Positions 45,743 through 57,059 of a stretch of DNA of 64,000 bases are shown piece by piece; position 1 is the first letter of the stretch; each line of letters begins with the position of its first letter. Origin of the DNA: Angiostrongylus vasorum (lineage: Eukaryota > Nematoda > Chromadorea > Rhabditida > Metastrongylidae); the NCBI GenBank assembly GCA_018806985.1, contig JADANN010000422.1, forward strand, positions 766,001 to 830,000, in the 5' to 3' direction. A model generated the notes under the pieces. It saw nothing but the letters and a program-made list of their open reading frames with translations, ran no database searches and had not been told where the DNA came from. Made by a program: the position numbers and the translations under genes.

Positions 45743-47270
45743 TCGGAGATATTCGTTCCGTTGAGCGTGAATGGGGCGTAGGAAACCAATCCGTTCTTCT
45801 TGAACATCGTTTTTGTGAGGTTTAATCGAAGACCAATCTTTCCACAGGCTTTATCAAAGTCGGCGAGCATACGTTCCGCTTGGCTAATGTTTGGTGTTAT
45901 AAGGATGATGTCATCAGCAAAGCGAAGATGGTGTAACTGCCGACCACCGATTTTCACTCCCATATTATCCCATTCCAATGTTCGCATGACGTTCTGGAGG
46001 GTGGAGATAAATAATTTTGGCGAGATGGTATCGCCTTGCCTAACCCCTCTTTTGACATCAATGATGAAACCGTTGTAGAATGGTGATTTCTTGGTTGTGA
46101 AATTTTTGTACAGCTCACGAAGAACCTTTATGTACTGAGTAGGGACTCCTTGACTATCCAGGGCTTCCAAAACCGCATCTATCTCGACTGAATCAAAGGC
46201 CTTTTGTAAATCGATGAAGGTGAGACAGAGCGGTCTTTTGTATTCTCGCGATACGTCGATGAGCCTTGTTACCGTGTGGATGTGGTCCATCGTACTAAAT
46301 CCTTTTCGAAACCCTGCTTGCTCATATGGCTGTTCTTCGTCTAGTGTTCTGTCAATCCTGTTTAGGATGACTCGAGTGAAAAGTTTGTAGACGACAGACA
46401 GTAAGCAGATTGGACGATAGTTGCCGATATCCTGTAGGTCACTCTTCTTGAACAATAACACGGTCTTGCTGGTCTTCTAGAAGGTAGGGACCTTGCATTC
46501 AGACAGGTAACGTGTGAAGAGCCGTGCCAATGTGTTTATGAGGACTGGCGGAAGGTTCTTCAGGTGTTCTGATCTTATCCTGTCCGGACCTGGTGCTGTT
46601 CGATTTTTCACCGACGAAATGGCACGTCGGATTTCGGAAGGGAGAACCGGTTGTACAACATATCCATCCTCTTTATTTCATATGACGGAAGGTGGACGTG
46701 GCTATGGAAGAGATCTGAGTAGTATTCGTGAATGAATTTCGCGATTGCCTTTCTGGACGTTGTAACTGTTCCGTCTGGGCGTCGGAGTGCATTCGTCTTG
46801 GTCTTGTAATTGGCGAAGTATCGGTGGACTTTGCGAATGCTTTTCCCACTCTCTGCATCATCGACTATTAATGCTGCTCTTCCCTCTGTGAGATCTTCTT
46901 TTATCGCCTGTCTGCACTGTTTTGCAAGTTCGGACGTTAGTTCGCGGTTGCCTGCAGCTCGTGCGATTCCACGCTTTCGTATTAGCACGAGTGTTTCTAG
47001 AGCCAAACGTCTCTTGGTAACTTTCGAACTCCCAGCTTTCATAGCGCTAACGTGAAGATTTTGAATGGGCCGATCGTATTCTTCGTCGATGTTATCGGCA
47101 ACGGCATCTTCCCAACAGCCGACAAATGAATTGAATAAGTCCCAGTTTGCGGTGGTTCCGGGACTTCGGTTTTTGAATTTAGCTGCTTTTTCTCCTTTCC
47201 GCGAGAAATAGAATCTTGCACGAAGGAGACGGTGGTCTGATCCCGTGTAGAATTTTTGGGACAACAGCGA
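45600..47270 (-). pseudogene. RTE reverse transcriptase and linker (broken)
   Basis: The RT core lies in a frame at 45472-46461. By residue of that frame: NYRPICLLS at 14-22, AGFRKGFS at 49-56, motif A FIDLQKAFDS at 82-91, GVRQGDTISP at 139-148, catalytic FADD at 181-184, and CSSYVKLGRE at 241-250. The catalytic aspartates are present. A TAG at 46477-46479 replaces a Trp just upstream, and a frameshift near 46640 separates the RT from the linker (46608-47273, with LTSELAKQCRQAIKEDL). It would copy the element's RNA at a nicked target in the nucleus if intact. Confidence 0.9.
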
Positions 47271-48141
47271 CATCGGTTAGGCAAAACCTTCTATTCACTA
47301 TGATGTGATCCATTTCGTCGTGGTACTCTCCATTGGGAGACTCCCACGTCCAGCGCTTAGGGTGGGGCTTCTGGAATTGTGAGTTGCCATGGATTGTCTT
47401 GATCGCCATGATAAAGTCAGACAGCCGCTCACCCTGTTCGTTCCATTCTAATCCGTGGGTCTCAATGTAACGTTCTTCAGACGTTCTTCTTGGTCCAGTC
47501 TTGGCGTTGAAATCTCCAATGATGACCTTGAAGGATGTGTGGTCTTCTCTGTAGAACTTCTTCAAGTCCATTTAGAATGCTTCGACTTCTTCTTCGTCAT
47601 AATCTCATGTCGGCGCGTAAACGACGAAGATTGTCAAAAGCCGGTATCCACATCTTTTTAATCGTAAACGTCCGATTCGGGTTGTAAGTTGTTCGAATGA
47701 ATCGATGTTCATGGACAAACTCGTGTTGACGAGAACGCCGACGCCGCCGACTCCTCTAGTCTAGTCGCATGTTCCGAGGAACAGTTCTTCTCCGGTGTCA
47801 TAGGCGGAATTGAAAGGCTAGCGTGTTCTCATCTGGGCCAGGCCGATGACTTCGTACTTTATCCTTCTTGCTTGCGTGAGGAAGTCTTCTATCGAGGACT
47901 CGGATGCAAGAGCACGTGCATTGTAGGTACAGATCGTCACCATAGTTCTTCGAAATCCAGGCAGCTTCCATTGGCCCTGAGATTTTAGCAGCCTCTCCGT
48001 ACTCGTCCTTCCCAACGCTGCGAAATTGGGGGCTCTTTCGGGGTCAGGGGAATGAGGCCCGTTTTTTTTTACTGTGTTCAGCATTTTTGATACCCACGTA
48101 TAGCTTACTGGGCTCTGAACGTGGGGGCTGGGTATACTCAC
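47179..48141 (-). pseudogene. RTE APE-type endonuclease (broken)
   Basis: Reads through one frame with several stops: the N-terminal MVTICTYNARALASESSIED (catalytic Asn in YNAR), then a stop at 47818-47820, further stops near 47758 and 47572-47605, then VIIGDFNAKTGPRRTSEE (catalytic GDFN), [20 protein letters not shown], and a frameshift near 47250 before YTGSDHRLLRARF (catalytic SDH). All four expected APE motifs are visible, so it was a full domain. It would nick chromosomal DNA to prime reverse transcription. Confidence 0.9.
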
Positions 48142-48526
48142 GGGTAGCTTGCCAAGCTCTCCCAGACTGGACAGCTTACTTGTTGGAGGCGACTCCTAAC
48201 GGCCTCCCATATACTTCTCTGTCACTTGATTGCAGGCTTTTGGCCGAATTGACTCGTAGAATACAATCTGCACAAACCAGAACGCACCCACACACGCGTG
48301 CATGAATACGCCCCGTAAATGCAGAAAGTATGTGCCAAATCGGCGTAGCAGAAGCAGGGAGTCCATCCCTTAGGTCCATCTGCGTCTCAGGGAAGCAAAG
48401 GTCGCTTTTGGTCCGCGATTAACCCCCTATCCGCCACCTGGGGACGCGCCACGTAGCCTCGCGACTAACCGGCTCGAGATCCCTCATATGAGGGAGATCC
48501 GTGGATGAGGAGATCCGTGGCCTTCA
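48142..48526 (-). promoter_or_regulatory. RTE 5' leader
   Basis: About 385 bp, GC-richer than its surroundings, upstream of the first endonuclease codons, with a palindrome (gatccctcatatgagggagatc) at about 48479-48500 and a duplicated 'gagatccgtgg'. In non-LTR elements this region carries the internal promoter; no specific site is identified. Confidence 0.5.
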
Positions 48527-48529
48527 ATA

Positions 48530-48680
48530 ACTTCAATGATGCTGAGATATTTGCAAAACTCCGGATCGCAGGTGTCTGCGGTGGGGAACGATGGCACGGA
48601 TCGATAGAACTAGCTGAGAGACAGGCGAAACGAAGGACCCGCATGGTGTGGTGGTGAAGGCGTTACTCCCTGGGAAGAAC
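48530..48680 (-). repeat. Repeat family C fragment at the RTE 5' border
   Basis: 'aatgatgctgagatatttgc', 'ggatcgcaggtgtctgcggt', 'agctgagagacaggcgaaac' and 'gcatggtgtggtggtgaagg'. The RTE seems to have inserted into or next to this copy. Confidence 0.8.
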
Positions 48681-49031
48681 AATAGGGAAGTAGCTTAAGA
48701 GACTAGAATCGTCCTCATACGAGGCTATCTGCCGAGTAGAACGACTAGTTTATCACCCACTTGTGTCAACTACACCTACAGTTCGGCACGATGTTTGGAA
48801 AAAAAGCAGGATGTCGAAACAAACGAGTGAAACTCAGAAGTGAAGAAATTGGCAGAAATTTCGCTGGATTCCGTGCGATGTTAACAAGTGACATCCAAAT
48901 GTATGAGCGTTCAACCGCTCAAGAATTTTAGAAATGATGAAAGTAGGTTGTCTGATCACATGCTGAAAACTATAATGTGACTTGTTTTACGGAATGTTGT
49001 GCTTTATTTATGAACGGCTGTTGAACTCGGA

Positions 49032-49080
49032 TCATTGCTGCTGTGAAGTGGAGGGTGCCGAAACATTAACCGCAACGAAC
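49032..49080 (+). ncRNA. Degenerate hammerhead-like motif
   Basis: Forward: CTGTGAAG in place of CTGAAGA, stem II GG...CC, then GCC-GAAAC intact, ATT in place of GTC, then AACCGCAACG. It appears to end an old PLE fragment that begins about 48710. Confidence 0.4.
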
Positions 49081-49089
49081 AATTCATTT

Positions 49090-51210
49090 TAAGAACCTTA
49101 AATAAGCTTACGAATACACTAAAATACTACGCTTCCTTTTAAGCAATATGTATCTCGTTCTTTCACGACGTTTTAACTTTTGTATGCGAAGCCTACGAAA
49201 CATACTAAAAAATGTCCCGTCTAGAAAGCGCGGCAGTGGTGCTGGTTGCTTGTAATTATTGGTGAGCCTCTTCTAATAGCAGGGTCGGTTGATTTCATAA
49301 ATTATCTCTGCAGATGTCACATGGGCTCCAAGTGATATAAAAAACATCATCATTGTGTACATGAGAAAGGCGTCGAACCCTTCATGGTCTCCCATATATC
49401 ACAAATGAGTTAGAATTTACCGATAGTGAAAAAAAACTTGACTGTGCCTGAAAAAAACGCACCAAGCTCTCGACGAATGGGAGAAAGTGGAAAGCAATTA
49501 AATTCAGCTAAAATGTCTCATAGCGTGTTTTAAAGTGCTGCACAAAGTGCTTCTGGTGGTTATGTGATTAAAATTTGATGAGTTGTCACTTTGCATGATC
49601 TCTTTTCTATTCTATTTTTTCCGAGTTCTTTCTTCTTCTTTCTTCTTCCCGTTCTTGTCTCTCTTGTATCCTGAGGATCGCCGTCGATGAACAACTCCAC
49701 TTTTCATGTGTCAGCTTCGACCCGCCGATTATTCGTTTTTCGTTTCGCCTTAGTTCTGTCTGTAATGATATTTGCCGGCAATTTCTAACAATTTGTTCCT
49801 TAAATTGTTCCCGCTTTCCGACATGCGATCGTAACAACCAAGTCCCCGAGCTGTTTTTTTTTCCGATCGATGCAATCCCGGTTGTTGAGTGCACATATTC
49901 GTTTCAGGCTCCATCATCATACATGAGCTTCTACATCCATAGGAGTATTACCACCTGCGTTGTGCCAAATGTCTAGTGGTGTTTTGAACTTTCCAGATAG
50001 TATGCAGATTCAAACTGCGAACTAGAACATTTTACCGGACAGTGGACCGTTCAAATTTTGCTAACAGTCTTCCCTACACTAGGAAAGGTGTTCTGTTAGT
50101 TGATATAGAGTTCCGTCGTATAACTATCCAAATGATAACGACCATATCTTACCTCCGTAGCTATACAAGTCATGCTGAATCCAACTATCGAGTTTTTCCA
50201 ACACATCCAGCCGTTCAATAGTTGTTCGGTTCAAGACTCTCGTCTTTAAGGCTAAATGATAGTTCTTCCGTGATTTCAACAATGGTTTTCAAATCACGTT
50301 TGCATTAATAACTTTAGGAATGAACCGGACTACCGATCGAAATAATGCTGCTTTCTCTTTTTTGTGTTCAGCCATCCGCTTTGTTTTCTTTTCCGGTAGC
50401 ACATATTTCCGGTGGATGCTTAAAGGCCCTCAAAACTTGTCGTTTTTTTGTGGTTGCGGTAAGAATCGGATCAGAAGTATGTTGTCGAAGAAGATGGAAT
50501 ATGCAAAGGGCAGGTGATTGAAGTTATGATGATGTAGTAATCGGAAATAATTGTGAAATTGTATCCCTTGGCCGACACTTATCTAACACCTGGTGCAAGT
50601 TTTGCCACCACCCTAAGGAAGTTGAGCTTGTTTGGTGGAGGTTTCTATAATCTCTTTTTTGTTGTAAGAAAAAGCAATATCTGGTCGTCAGGTACCAGAT
50701 CTAAATCTTCCTACGGGATGCAAATGTGTAATAAACGATTATTTTCCTTCCAATCTGCTTCCTCGTAAGAAGACGAGATGCACCAGGATGCCACAGTGTC
50801 GATTAATTCACGTTGACTCCTGAGCTTTACGCTGTTGCAGAATGGACTCTCAAGAATTTGGCTGACCTTAACCATCCAGTAATACTATATAACCGTGGTA
50901 GTTGATGGACTGTACAATTAATCACACTTCTTTCCAACTTAGTATTACTCAAGTAGACGGTCATCAATCCACTGACTTTGAGAGAATTAATAAGCTCTCA
51001 ACTTCAACAGCTATATTTTAAATTTTATTGTTAATGTGCCAACATTGAGAAAGTTAGTGTTCGTTTTAATTTGGTTGTTAAAAAATTCTGTTCTAGAATT
51101 CATGTGAATGGTGTTACAATGGTCATTACAGGACTACCAACAACGGATGTGGGAATTATTTGCTGCAGATCTTGCGATTTTTGCTTAGACTGTGAGAAAA
51201 GCATTACACA
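49090..51210. other. No gene recognised
   Basis: AT-rich. The 49607-49894 reverse frame is low-complexity (Glu/Arg/Lys) at its end and has no signature. Confidence 0.45.
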
Positions 51211-51214
51211 GTGA

Positions 51215-51470
51215 TGATGAAATATAACTATAATGATGCTGAGACATTTGCAAAAGCTTGACCTGTAGGTGATATCAGGGAAACGAAGGACTCGCACGGT
51301 GTGGTGGTAAACGCGTTAGCCCCCGGAAAGGGTAAGAGCCAGTTCGATCCCCCGGAGACCACAGCCGGGTGGAATTTCGCAGATATCTCAGGATCATTAT
51401 GGTTATACTTCACATAATACCTTGGCATTAAAAAAAGGAATGGGCAGTAGATAAAAAATTGAAGACATAG
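51215..51470 (+). repeat. Repeat family C copy with clear box B
   Basis: Left arm 'ataatgatgctgagacattt', core 'cgcacggtgtggtggtaaac', 'ccccggaaagggtaagagcc', box B CAGTTCGATCCCCC at about 51342, right arm 'atatctcaggatcattatgg' and 'ataccttggcatta'. The tRNA-like core inside inverted arms is well shown here. Confidence 0.85.
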
Positions 51471-51474
51471 TGAT

Positions 51475-52075
51475 GATGAAGTTTCTTGACTATAAAAAAT
51501 GGCTGCATTTCTGCCGTCATTGCAGGTGGTGATCATAACCCAGTGGATCCGTTCTTAGCAAAAATCTACAGCAGCTTAACCTCTTCACATCTCACTTCAA
51601 TTCGTATTTAATTTACTACGTCACCACTTGATATGGCATTGATATCGAGATTTCTTTCCGTCAAAAGTCTAGTGCAACTGAAGAGCAAAATGGAGTTGGT
51701 ACCATTCATAGTAATTTCGGCTCCAAACTTTAACTTCTTTAAGTGGAAACTCATGTTAAATATCAGCAGTGGCTGCAAATTCTCGGAGCCACTCAACCGG
51801 AATTGACGAAAGTGTGAGACAGAGTGTTTTTTAACCGATTTGCCACAAGGTAGCAAAATAGGTTCTCACATAGTGTATGCATCGGAGTGAATGCATGAAC
51901 ATCCATATTAGTAGTGATTCAGGGCCGCTTGTCTTGCAGGAATCGTCTGAGTTGTTAGAATGACAGGTTTTTAATTTTGCTCGAACTTCAATGCAATTGA
52001 TACGACCGGCATGAACGGGTGCTCATGCAATGGCCATAGCAACGATGAATGACCTTGATGATGCTAAACTTTCAT
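51475..52075. other. No gene recognised
   Basis: AT-rich sequence with no recognised feature. Confidence 0.5.
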
Positions 52076-52079
52076 TTCA

Positions 52080-52335
52080 GAACTGGCAGCAACACTTTCT
52101 TATTTTTGCTTCTTACTTTTTTTATTTTTTTCTATGTGAGCTGTCACGGCAACTCCTGTTTGAATGAGGATTTAGTCTTCTATATGAATGCCGTAGAATG
52201 CTGGTCGAGTCGATTTTTTTTGGAGTCTTGGAGATGGCCATGCTAAGACGTTTCCACGTGGGTTTGAAGAGAGCGTCGGGAGGGGGTCGGACGAGTGCTT
52301 TGCTTCTTGATGAATTGCATCACTAACGGCCGTGC
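52080..52335 (-). repeat. SINE family B copy, diverged
   Basis: 'gaatgccgtagaatgctggt', 'cgagtcgatttttttt', 'gttgaggatttagtc'-type block and head 'atgaattgcatcactaacgg'. Confidence 0.7.
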
Positions 52336-52339
52336 TATC

Positions 52340-52785
52340 CTTCCCTCCCTGTTGAAAAAAAATTCGAATAAAACATCTAGCAAGAAAAAATCTCGTTGAG
52401 GAATAATTTTACAACCATCTTTTTTGTGTGCATGGATACTTTCCACTAATGAGCTGAGATTTAATATACATGCCGCATCGGCTCCTTAACTATGATGCCA
52501 TCTTCTTATATTCCACTTATGACTGGACTTGAATTCCTCATTAGTGAGAAACAGGAGACGTTCCATATTCCCTCTAGCTTAAGCACTTCTACTGATTTAG
52601 TACAAAGAGGGAGATTTTCGTGATTAAATGGTGCTTTCTAATTTATAGCAAACAGTTCATGCAAGCATACATAAGGAAGCCGTATTCAATCTAATGCAGG
52701 GTTAAATTCATATTAAATGAATCAACTGGATAATCTTCAAGGGTTTACAACGAGAACGCATCAGTGAAGAATGAGGATGTCATAT
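52340..52785. other. No gene recognised
   Basis: AT-rich sequence with no recognised feature. Confidence 0.5.
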
Positions 52786-53133
52786 AAATCAACATGTTTT
52801 TAAATTGTTGAGCTTACACGAGCACGAAGTTAATAAATAGATCTATTTCGGCTAACGTTCCGACGTCTTCATCTTCATTAGAGCCGATGATCCGTTTCGG
52901 TTGTCAACAGTTGCTCGTTATCTCGAAGTGGCGTCTTCTTTGTCGTAGCGAGACGGGATGTCCTTCAGTGAGCACCGCAAGAATGAGCCATGCACAACGG
53001 GCAGTGTCCTTTTATAGAGGGCGGTTGTTGTTAATAAGACTATCCGGTGGTTATAGTTTGTTTTAAATTTAATCAATCAATTAATTGATTAATCAATTTA
53101 ATCAATCTCAACAATTTAAAAAACATGTTGATT
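52786..53133 (-). mobile_element. PLE-like segment inside 27-bp terminal inverted repeats
   Basis: Near-perfect inverted repeats (52786-52812 and 53107-53133; outer 'aatcaacatgtttt', inner 'aaattgttgag') enclose about 290 bp. The interior has a hammerhead-like motif at 52847-52889, a GC-richer block, and an AATCAAT-rich near-palindrome at 53068-53106. It could be a MITE that captured or was hit by a PLE end, or a PLE whose ends are inverted. Confidence 0.6.
52847..52889 (-). ncRNA. Hammerhead-like motif, variant core
   Basis: Reverse strand: perfect 6-bp stem I TCGGCT/AGCCGA; core boxes CTAATGA (consensus CTGANGA, one change) and GGAAC (GAAAC, one change), cleavage triplet GTT. Confidence 0.5.
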
Positions 53134-53134
53134 A

Positions 53135-53665
53135 TTTCACTACCGAGGTTAAATGACGATCGGTTTGAAAATTATGTCAATTAGATGTTCACCTGTATGG
53201 GAAAGGAAATGTGGGACGTCTAATGAAAACAGATATAGCGATAGAAAGAAAAGACTCAAGTTGGAGCGAGGGCGAAAATTAAAATCATTTCTATTTCGTG
53301 CTTTTTTAAAAGCCTTCTATGCCTGATGAATCTAATTACTACATATCGTTTCAGGAATTTCAACTGTTTCTTTGAAACGTTTGTTTTTTTCATGTCATAC
53401 ACAAAAAATGTTTTTTATATCTTTCTTTTTTACATGTGTGGTAAAATTTAAGTACCACAGGTTTAGTAACCACAGGCTGTCAAACAAATTTGCTTTTGAA
53501 TCATCGAGTATGTCCGAATTCCGAATACCTTTCTTCCCCCAGCCTGTTTGGTTGGTTCGCTTCTTTCCTTAGTCCACTATGGTGGAATTTTTTGAAAACT
53601 GTTCGGAGTTTCCTGGACAAGTACAGTAACGCCTCGTTTTGTAGCAGTAGATTCCTCTGCTACCG
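53135..53665. other. No gene recognised
   Basis: AT-rich sequence with no recognised feature. Confidence 0.5.
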
Positions 53666-53667
53666 AG

Positions 53668-53885
53668 ATCAATGGAGGCGAATGTAGCGCAGTGGGTAAT
53701 GATGTAGTCCATCAGTTGCAAGGAAAATCGACTCATCAGCACCGATTTCCATAAAAAAGACGAAAATCCTCAAGCAGAAACCGAAATAATACGCGAAATG
53801 TTTGAAGACCTTTGCGGACGATGGATTCGAGGAGAATGAACCGAATACAAGATCCAGAAATTAGCCGTGACCCGCACCATAGACG
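53668..53885 (+). repeat. SINE family B copy, shortened
   Basis: Head 'gaatgtagcgcagtgggtaa' (box A TAGCGCAGTGG) runs quickly into tail blocks 'gaaaatcctcaagcagaaac' and 'gaagacctttgcggacgatg'. The central part is deleted. Confidence 0.8.
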
Positions 53886-54287
53886 TGATGACGATTGGAA
53901 TAAAATAAAAATTGGTGAAAACGAAATCCTTAATGGCTCGCTTTTATTATGCTTATATAATAAGTTCAAAAAAAAGGAGAAGATTTTAGCCTATTCTATG
54001 ATTTTGTAGTCGAGGATTTAAATCCATTACTGTTCTGCTGCGCAGAGCAAAACAACTCAACAAGCATGTTTCTGTTTGAGATGAAGTAGTTCCATGAACG
54101 ACGTGTTGAATGGGTTTTATGAGTCTCTGCCAAATCACTTCCATTTTCGTCGTGTTCATTTCCGAGAGTTGCTCATCTTGGTCGACAAAGCTATTCAGGA
54201 AAGATATCCCCCTTTCTCTATGTCTGTTTCACTACATCTAGTTTTTCCTTGGCTTTGTTTCTTTTCTGCATGGGCCATATTTAGGTA

Positions 54288-54560
54288 GTATGTGGATCAC
54301 GGCACTTCTTTTTTCAGCCCATTGTTTTGTGTCAGTCACTCACGAAAGTCTTCTTGTCTTTTTCGCAAATTCCATTGAATACTTGTCAAAATAATTCACT
54401 TTGTAATCCTTGCTGCCACGGTAGGGCGTTCCCCATGCCTGGTGTTAAGGTTTTATAGATCGTCGGCAGCTTTTCTTAGACAAATCTGGTAAAAATCTTT
54501 GGACTCTGGAAAGTGGGAGAGGGTTGGTAGACTAAAGATGGCTCGAATACGCTTACAGAA
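54288..54560 (-). repeat. SINE family B copy, strongly diverged
   Basis: 'gtatgtggatcacggcactt' and 'cactcacgaaagtcttcttg' then 'ccattgaatacttgtc' match the tail half. The head is decayed. Confidence 0.5.
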
Positions 54561-54714
54561 TGGATCATAACCTCGAGATATTAGATTAAGTGTGAGATTA
54601 TTATTGTTCACAAGAGATTGTGCAATGTAGCGAACACATGTAGCAGTAAACTAGCACTGTTGTGATATTTAACCTTATTAGGCAACTAAAGTGAAGTTGC
54701 AATGTTCGACTTTT

Positions 54715-55115
54715 ATCTACTGTGTAGTATTTCTTTTTTTCATGGCACGGTACCATGTGGAAAAAAACCACAATGATGGTGAGATGTTTGTAAAACTGGC
54801 AATTCCGGGCCAGCTTCGAATCTGTGATTATCCTGTTCGGGGCTCACGTATTACCCATTTCATTCTCGGTGATGAGTGATTGCCAATGCTGCTGTTAGAA
54901 GTAAAAGATGGCTGAAAGAAACGTAAAGGTAGGGCATCGGTGATGCAGTCGGTAAAACGTGGGTCCCCGTAAAAGCTAATCGCGTGTTCGAAGCTGGTGT
55001 GGGAGTACCGAGTTTTGCTAATATCTCAGCATCATTATGGTTGTATTACACATAATACCTTGCCGTGAAAAAAGTGCTACAGGCAGTAAATAAAAAGTTA
55101 ACATTATCCCAGCAT
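54715..55115 (+). repeat. Repeat family C copy, complete
   Basis: About 400 bp: left end 'catggcacggtaccatgtgg' and 'ccacaatgatggtgagatgt'; right end 'atatctcagcatcattatgg', 'ataccttgccgtgaaaa', 'gcagtaaataaaaagttaac'. The core has box-A-like 'atcggtgatgcagtcggtaa' and box-B-like 'gtgttcgaagctgg'. It defines the outer ends as inverted 'gttaac...tttatttactgcctg' and 'cacggcaaggtattatgtg' sequences. Confidence 0.85.
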
Positions 55116-55119
55116 AATT

Positions 55120-56085
55120 TGAAGCTACCTACCTAAGTAAATTGATCAAAATAATCCGATATGTAACAAGAACTTTAATTTTAATGGAATATTCTTGGTT
55201 TTTGTGGAAGAATTTTAATGGAAGATTCCTATGTTCCTACCGTTTTCGTCTTCTGTTTAACGCCATTCCACCTTTTTTTGATTGATTTTTACTAATGATG
55301 TGCAAAGAAAAGATTAAATGAGAAACGCTCCGGAGAAAGGCAGGGAAAAAGAAGCATTGCACAGGCTTCGAGTTGAACTTCTCCGAGTCTTTTTAAACTT
55401 CGTATGAAAGAGATAACGCGGCCGAAAAAAAGTGACAATGTTTTAATGGACCCCGTCGTCCATCTCGTTCATCATATTGATGGTTCATATAACGTATGTA
55501 CTTCTGCAGTTATAGTTCCACCTGAAGTAATTCAGCTGTCCTAAAGAACACGAAATAGTTAGTTGTTACCGACACTTATTTCATTTATGGTCACACTGTT
55601 ATTTGATTTAGGTTGTTATCCTAGAACGGTCTCGCATTCCGAAATGCTAATTCGCAATCGATCTTTTGCTATGGGCATTTGAACTTCATGGTTCACATCG
55701 TCATAGCTTAGTTTCTTGCTGTCATATTGAACTTTCCGCCCAAAAGGTTTTATACGGATTCATTTAAGAATATTAAGCATTTTTTTTCAATGATCTCATA
55801 AACTTGTATGCTTGATCCTAACTACTTTAAAAGCCTCCTTAAACTTTGTAATGAACACTTTGATTCGTATTACGCTAGGTGCTGCGAATCTATGCTGTTT
55901 GTAGCGTTTCAAATAAGCGGTCCACTGTGAAATTTAGTGCTGCTAGCAGGAGTATTGAAACCGAAGTGCGTTGTGCCTAATAACACAGAAGATTAGTATA
56001 TGAGAAGTAAAAGGTGGAACGAATAATGAGAATAGATGTTAGATGTCTAGAGAGAAATGAACGGAAGTATGGTGTAGACGGATAT
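55120..56085. other. No gene recognised
   Basis: AT-rich sequence with no recognised feature. Confidence 0.5.
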
Positions 56086-56144
56086 TTGATGATACATAGG
56101 TGTACATATTATTATGATACATATCGTCACATCAGAAAATGGTA

Positions 56145-56426
56145 AAAATAAAGCATAAGGCTCTCGGCGTTGATCAATCCTTGAGGGATGCGCCATGCAT
56201 TCGACCTCATTAGGCACCGTTTGGAGGTGATTGAATGCATATCTGGCCTATAAAATGACTCGCAGTAGCCTACCGATGTATCCAGCCAACGCTGCTATCC
56301 TCCTAGACAAGTCTGGTACCAGTTTGCCGACCCCGGAGGTATGGAAGGCTTGATGGGCCATGGGCACCAGGATCGATTCCACGTGTGTGTTGCAGGGCGC
56401 CTCCGACCACAGTGCCACACGCGCCC
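56145..56426 (-). repeat. SINE family A copy flanked by a long direct repeat
   Basis: Complete reverse unit ('taaggctctcggcgttgatc' to 'gaccacagtgccacacgcg'). Flanks 56088-56137 and 56430-56468 both start 'gatgatac' and end 'gtcacatcagaa', so the target site seems to have been duplicated over about 40-50 bp, with later changes. Divergence of the flanks gives an idea of the insertion's age. Confidence 0.9.
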
Positions 56427-56734
56427 AGTGATGATACCTATATGTAAATATTATTGGTCACATCAGAAGGACAGTAAAAAGCTAACATTGTCACTTCTTC
56501 TCTAGCCACTTCCCTATGCCGTCTGTTCGCCCATACTCATTTTTGATTCGAATTGTTTCATTAAAGCTTTTCTTTTTTTTTAATCTTAATTTCCCATAAA
56601 ATTGGCGATTCATTCAACGAGAAGCAGATTAAAATTGCTCTGAGAGAAACCGTTTGCTCAACAAGAATACGAAGAAACCTGCCTGTTCCAAGCTAGGCAG
56701 CTCTATTCTCATGAATCCTCTTCGCAATTTTTTT

Positions 56735-57055
56735 TATGTGACCCGTCTTCACGTCTGCTGTGTGAATCCCAGCACTTCTCTCATTCGTTTCGTTTCCTCG
56801 CATCCATTGTCCACGAAGATCTCCCAACTTCTACCTGTGGCTTCGGTCGCCCTTTGAGGATTTTCATTTCATCTTGATCATTGTAGAATGCTGGTCGAGC
56901 AATTCTCTCACGAGTCCTGAGATAGCCGGGTTGCAGCGTTGCCAATTGGATTGCAGAGAGTGATTTTTTTCCCAGGGCTTGGTTGGCCCGGTGCGGAATC
57001 GAACTAACACACTCGTGATGACGGACATCACTACCACTGTGCTATCTGCCTCCTT
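56735..57055 (-). repeat. SINE family B copy
   Basis: Full reverse unit: tail 'gacccgtcttcacgtctgct', 'gaatcccagcacttctctca', 'gtggcttcggtcgccctttg', and head with 'gcggaatcgaactaacacac' (box B) and 'gacatcactaccactgtgct' (box A). Confidence 0.9.
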
Positions 57056-57059
57056 TCCG

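Larger units (their letters stand above)
45093..48526 (-). mobile_element. RTE-clade non-LTR retrotransposon, nearly full length, inactive
   Basis: About 3.4 kb on the reverse strand. Order 5' to 3': a GC-rich leader (48526 down to about 48142) with two 'gagatccgtgg' repeats near its start, APE-type endonuclease, linker, reverse transcriptase, RTE C-terminal domain, and a short 3' tail ending GGTGATAG. There is no LTR and no poly(A), as usual for RTE. Candidate 11-bp target duplications flank it. At least four in-frame stops and three frameshifts break the single ORF, so it is dead. It is the least decayed long element here, so probably the youngest RTE insertion. Confidence 0.9.

Noticed and set aside
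45082..48537. 11-bp flanking repeats as a firm RTE target duplication
   Set aside because: Kept only as a candidate: the 11-mer ATAACTTCAAT is AT-rich and part of the right copy may belong to the adjoining family C repeat.
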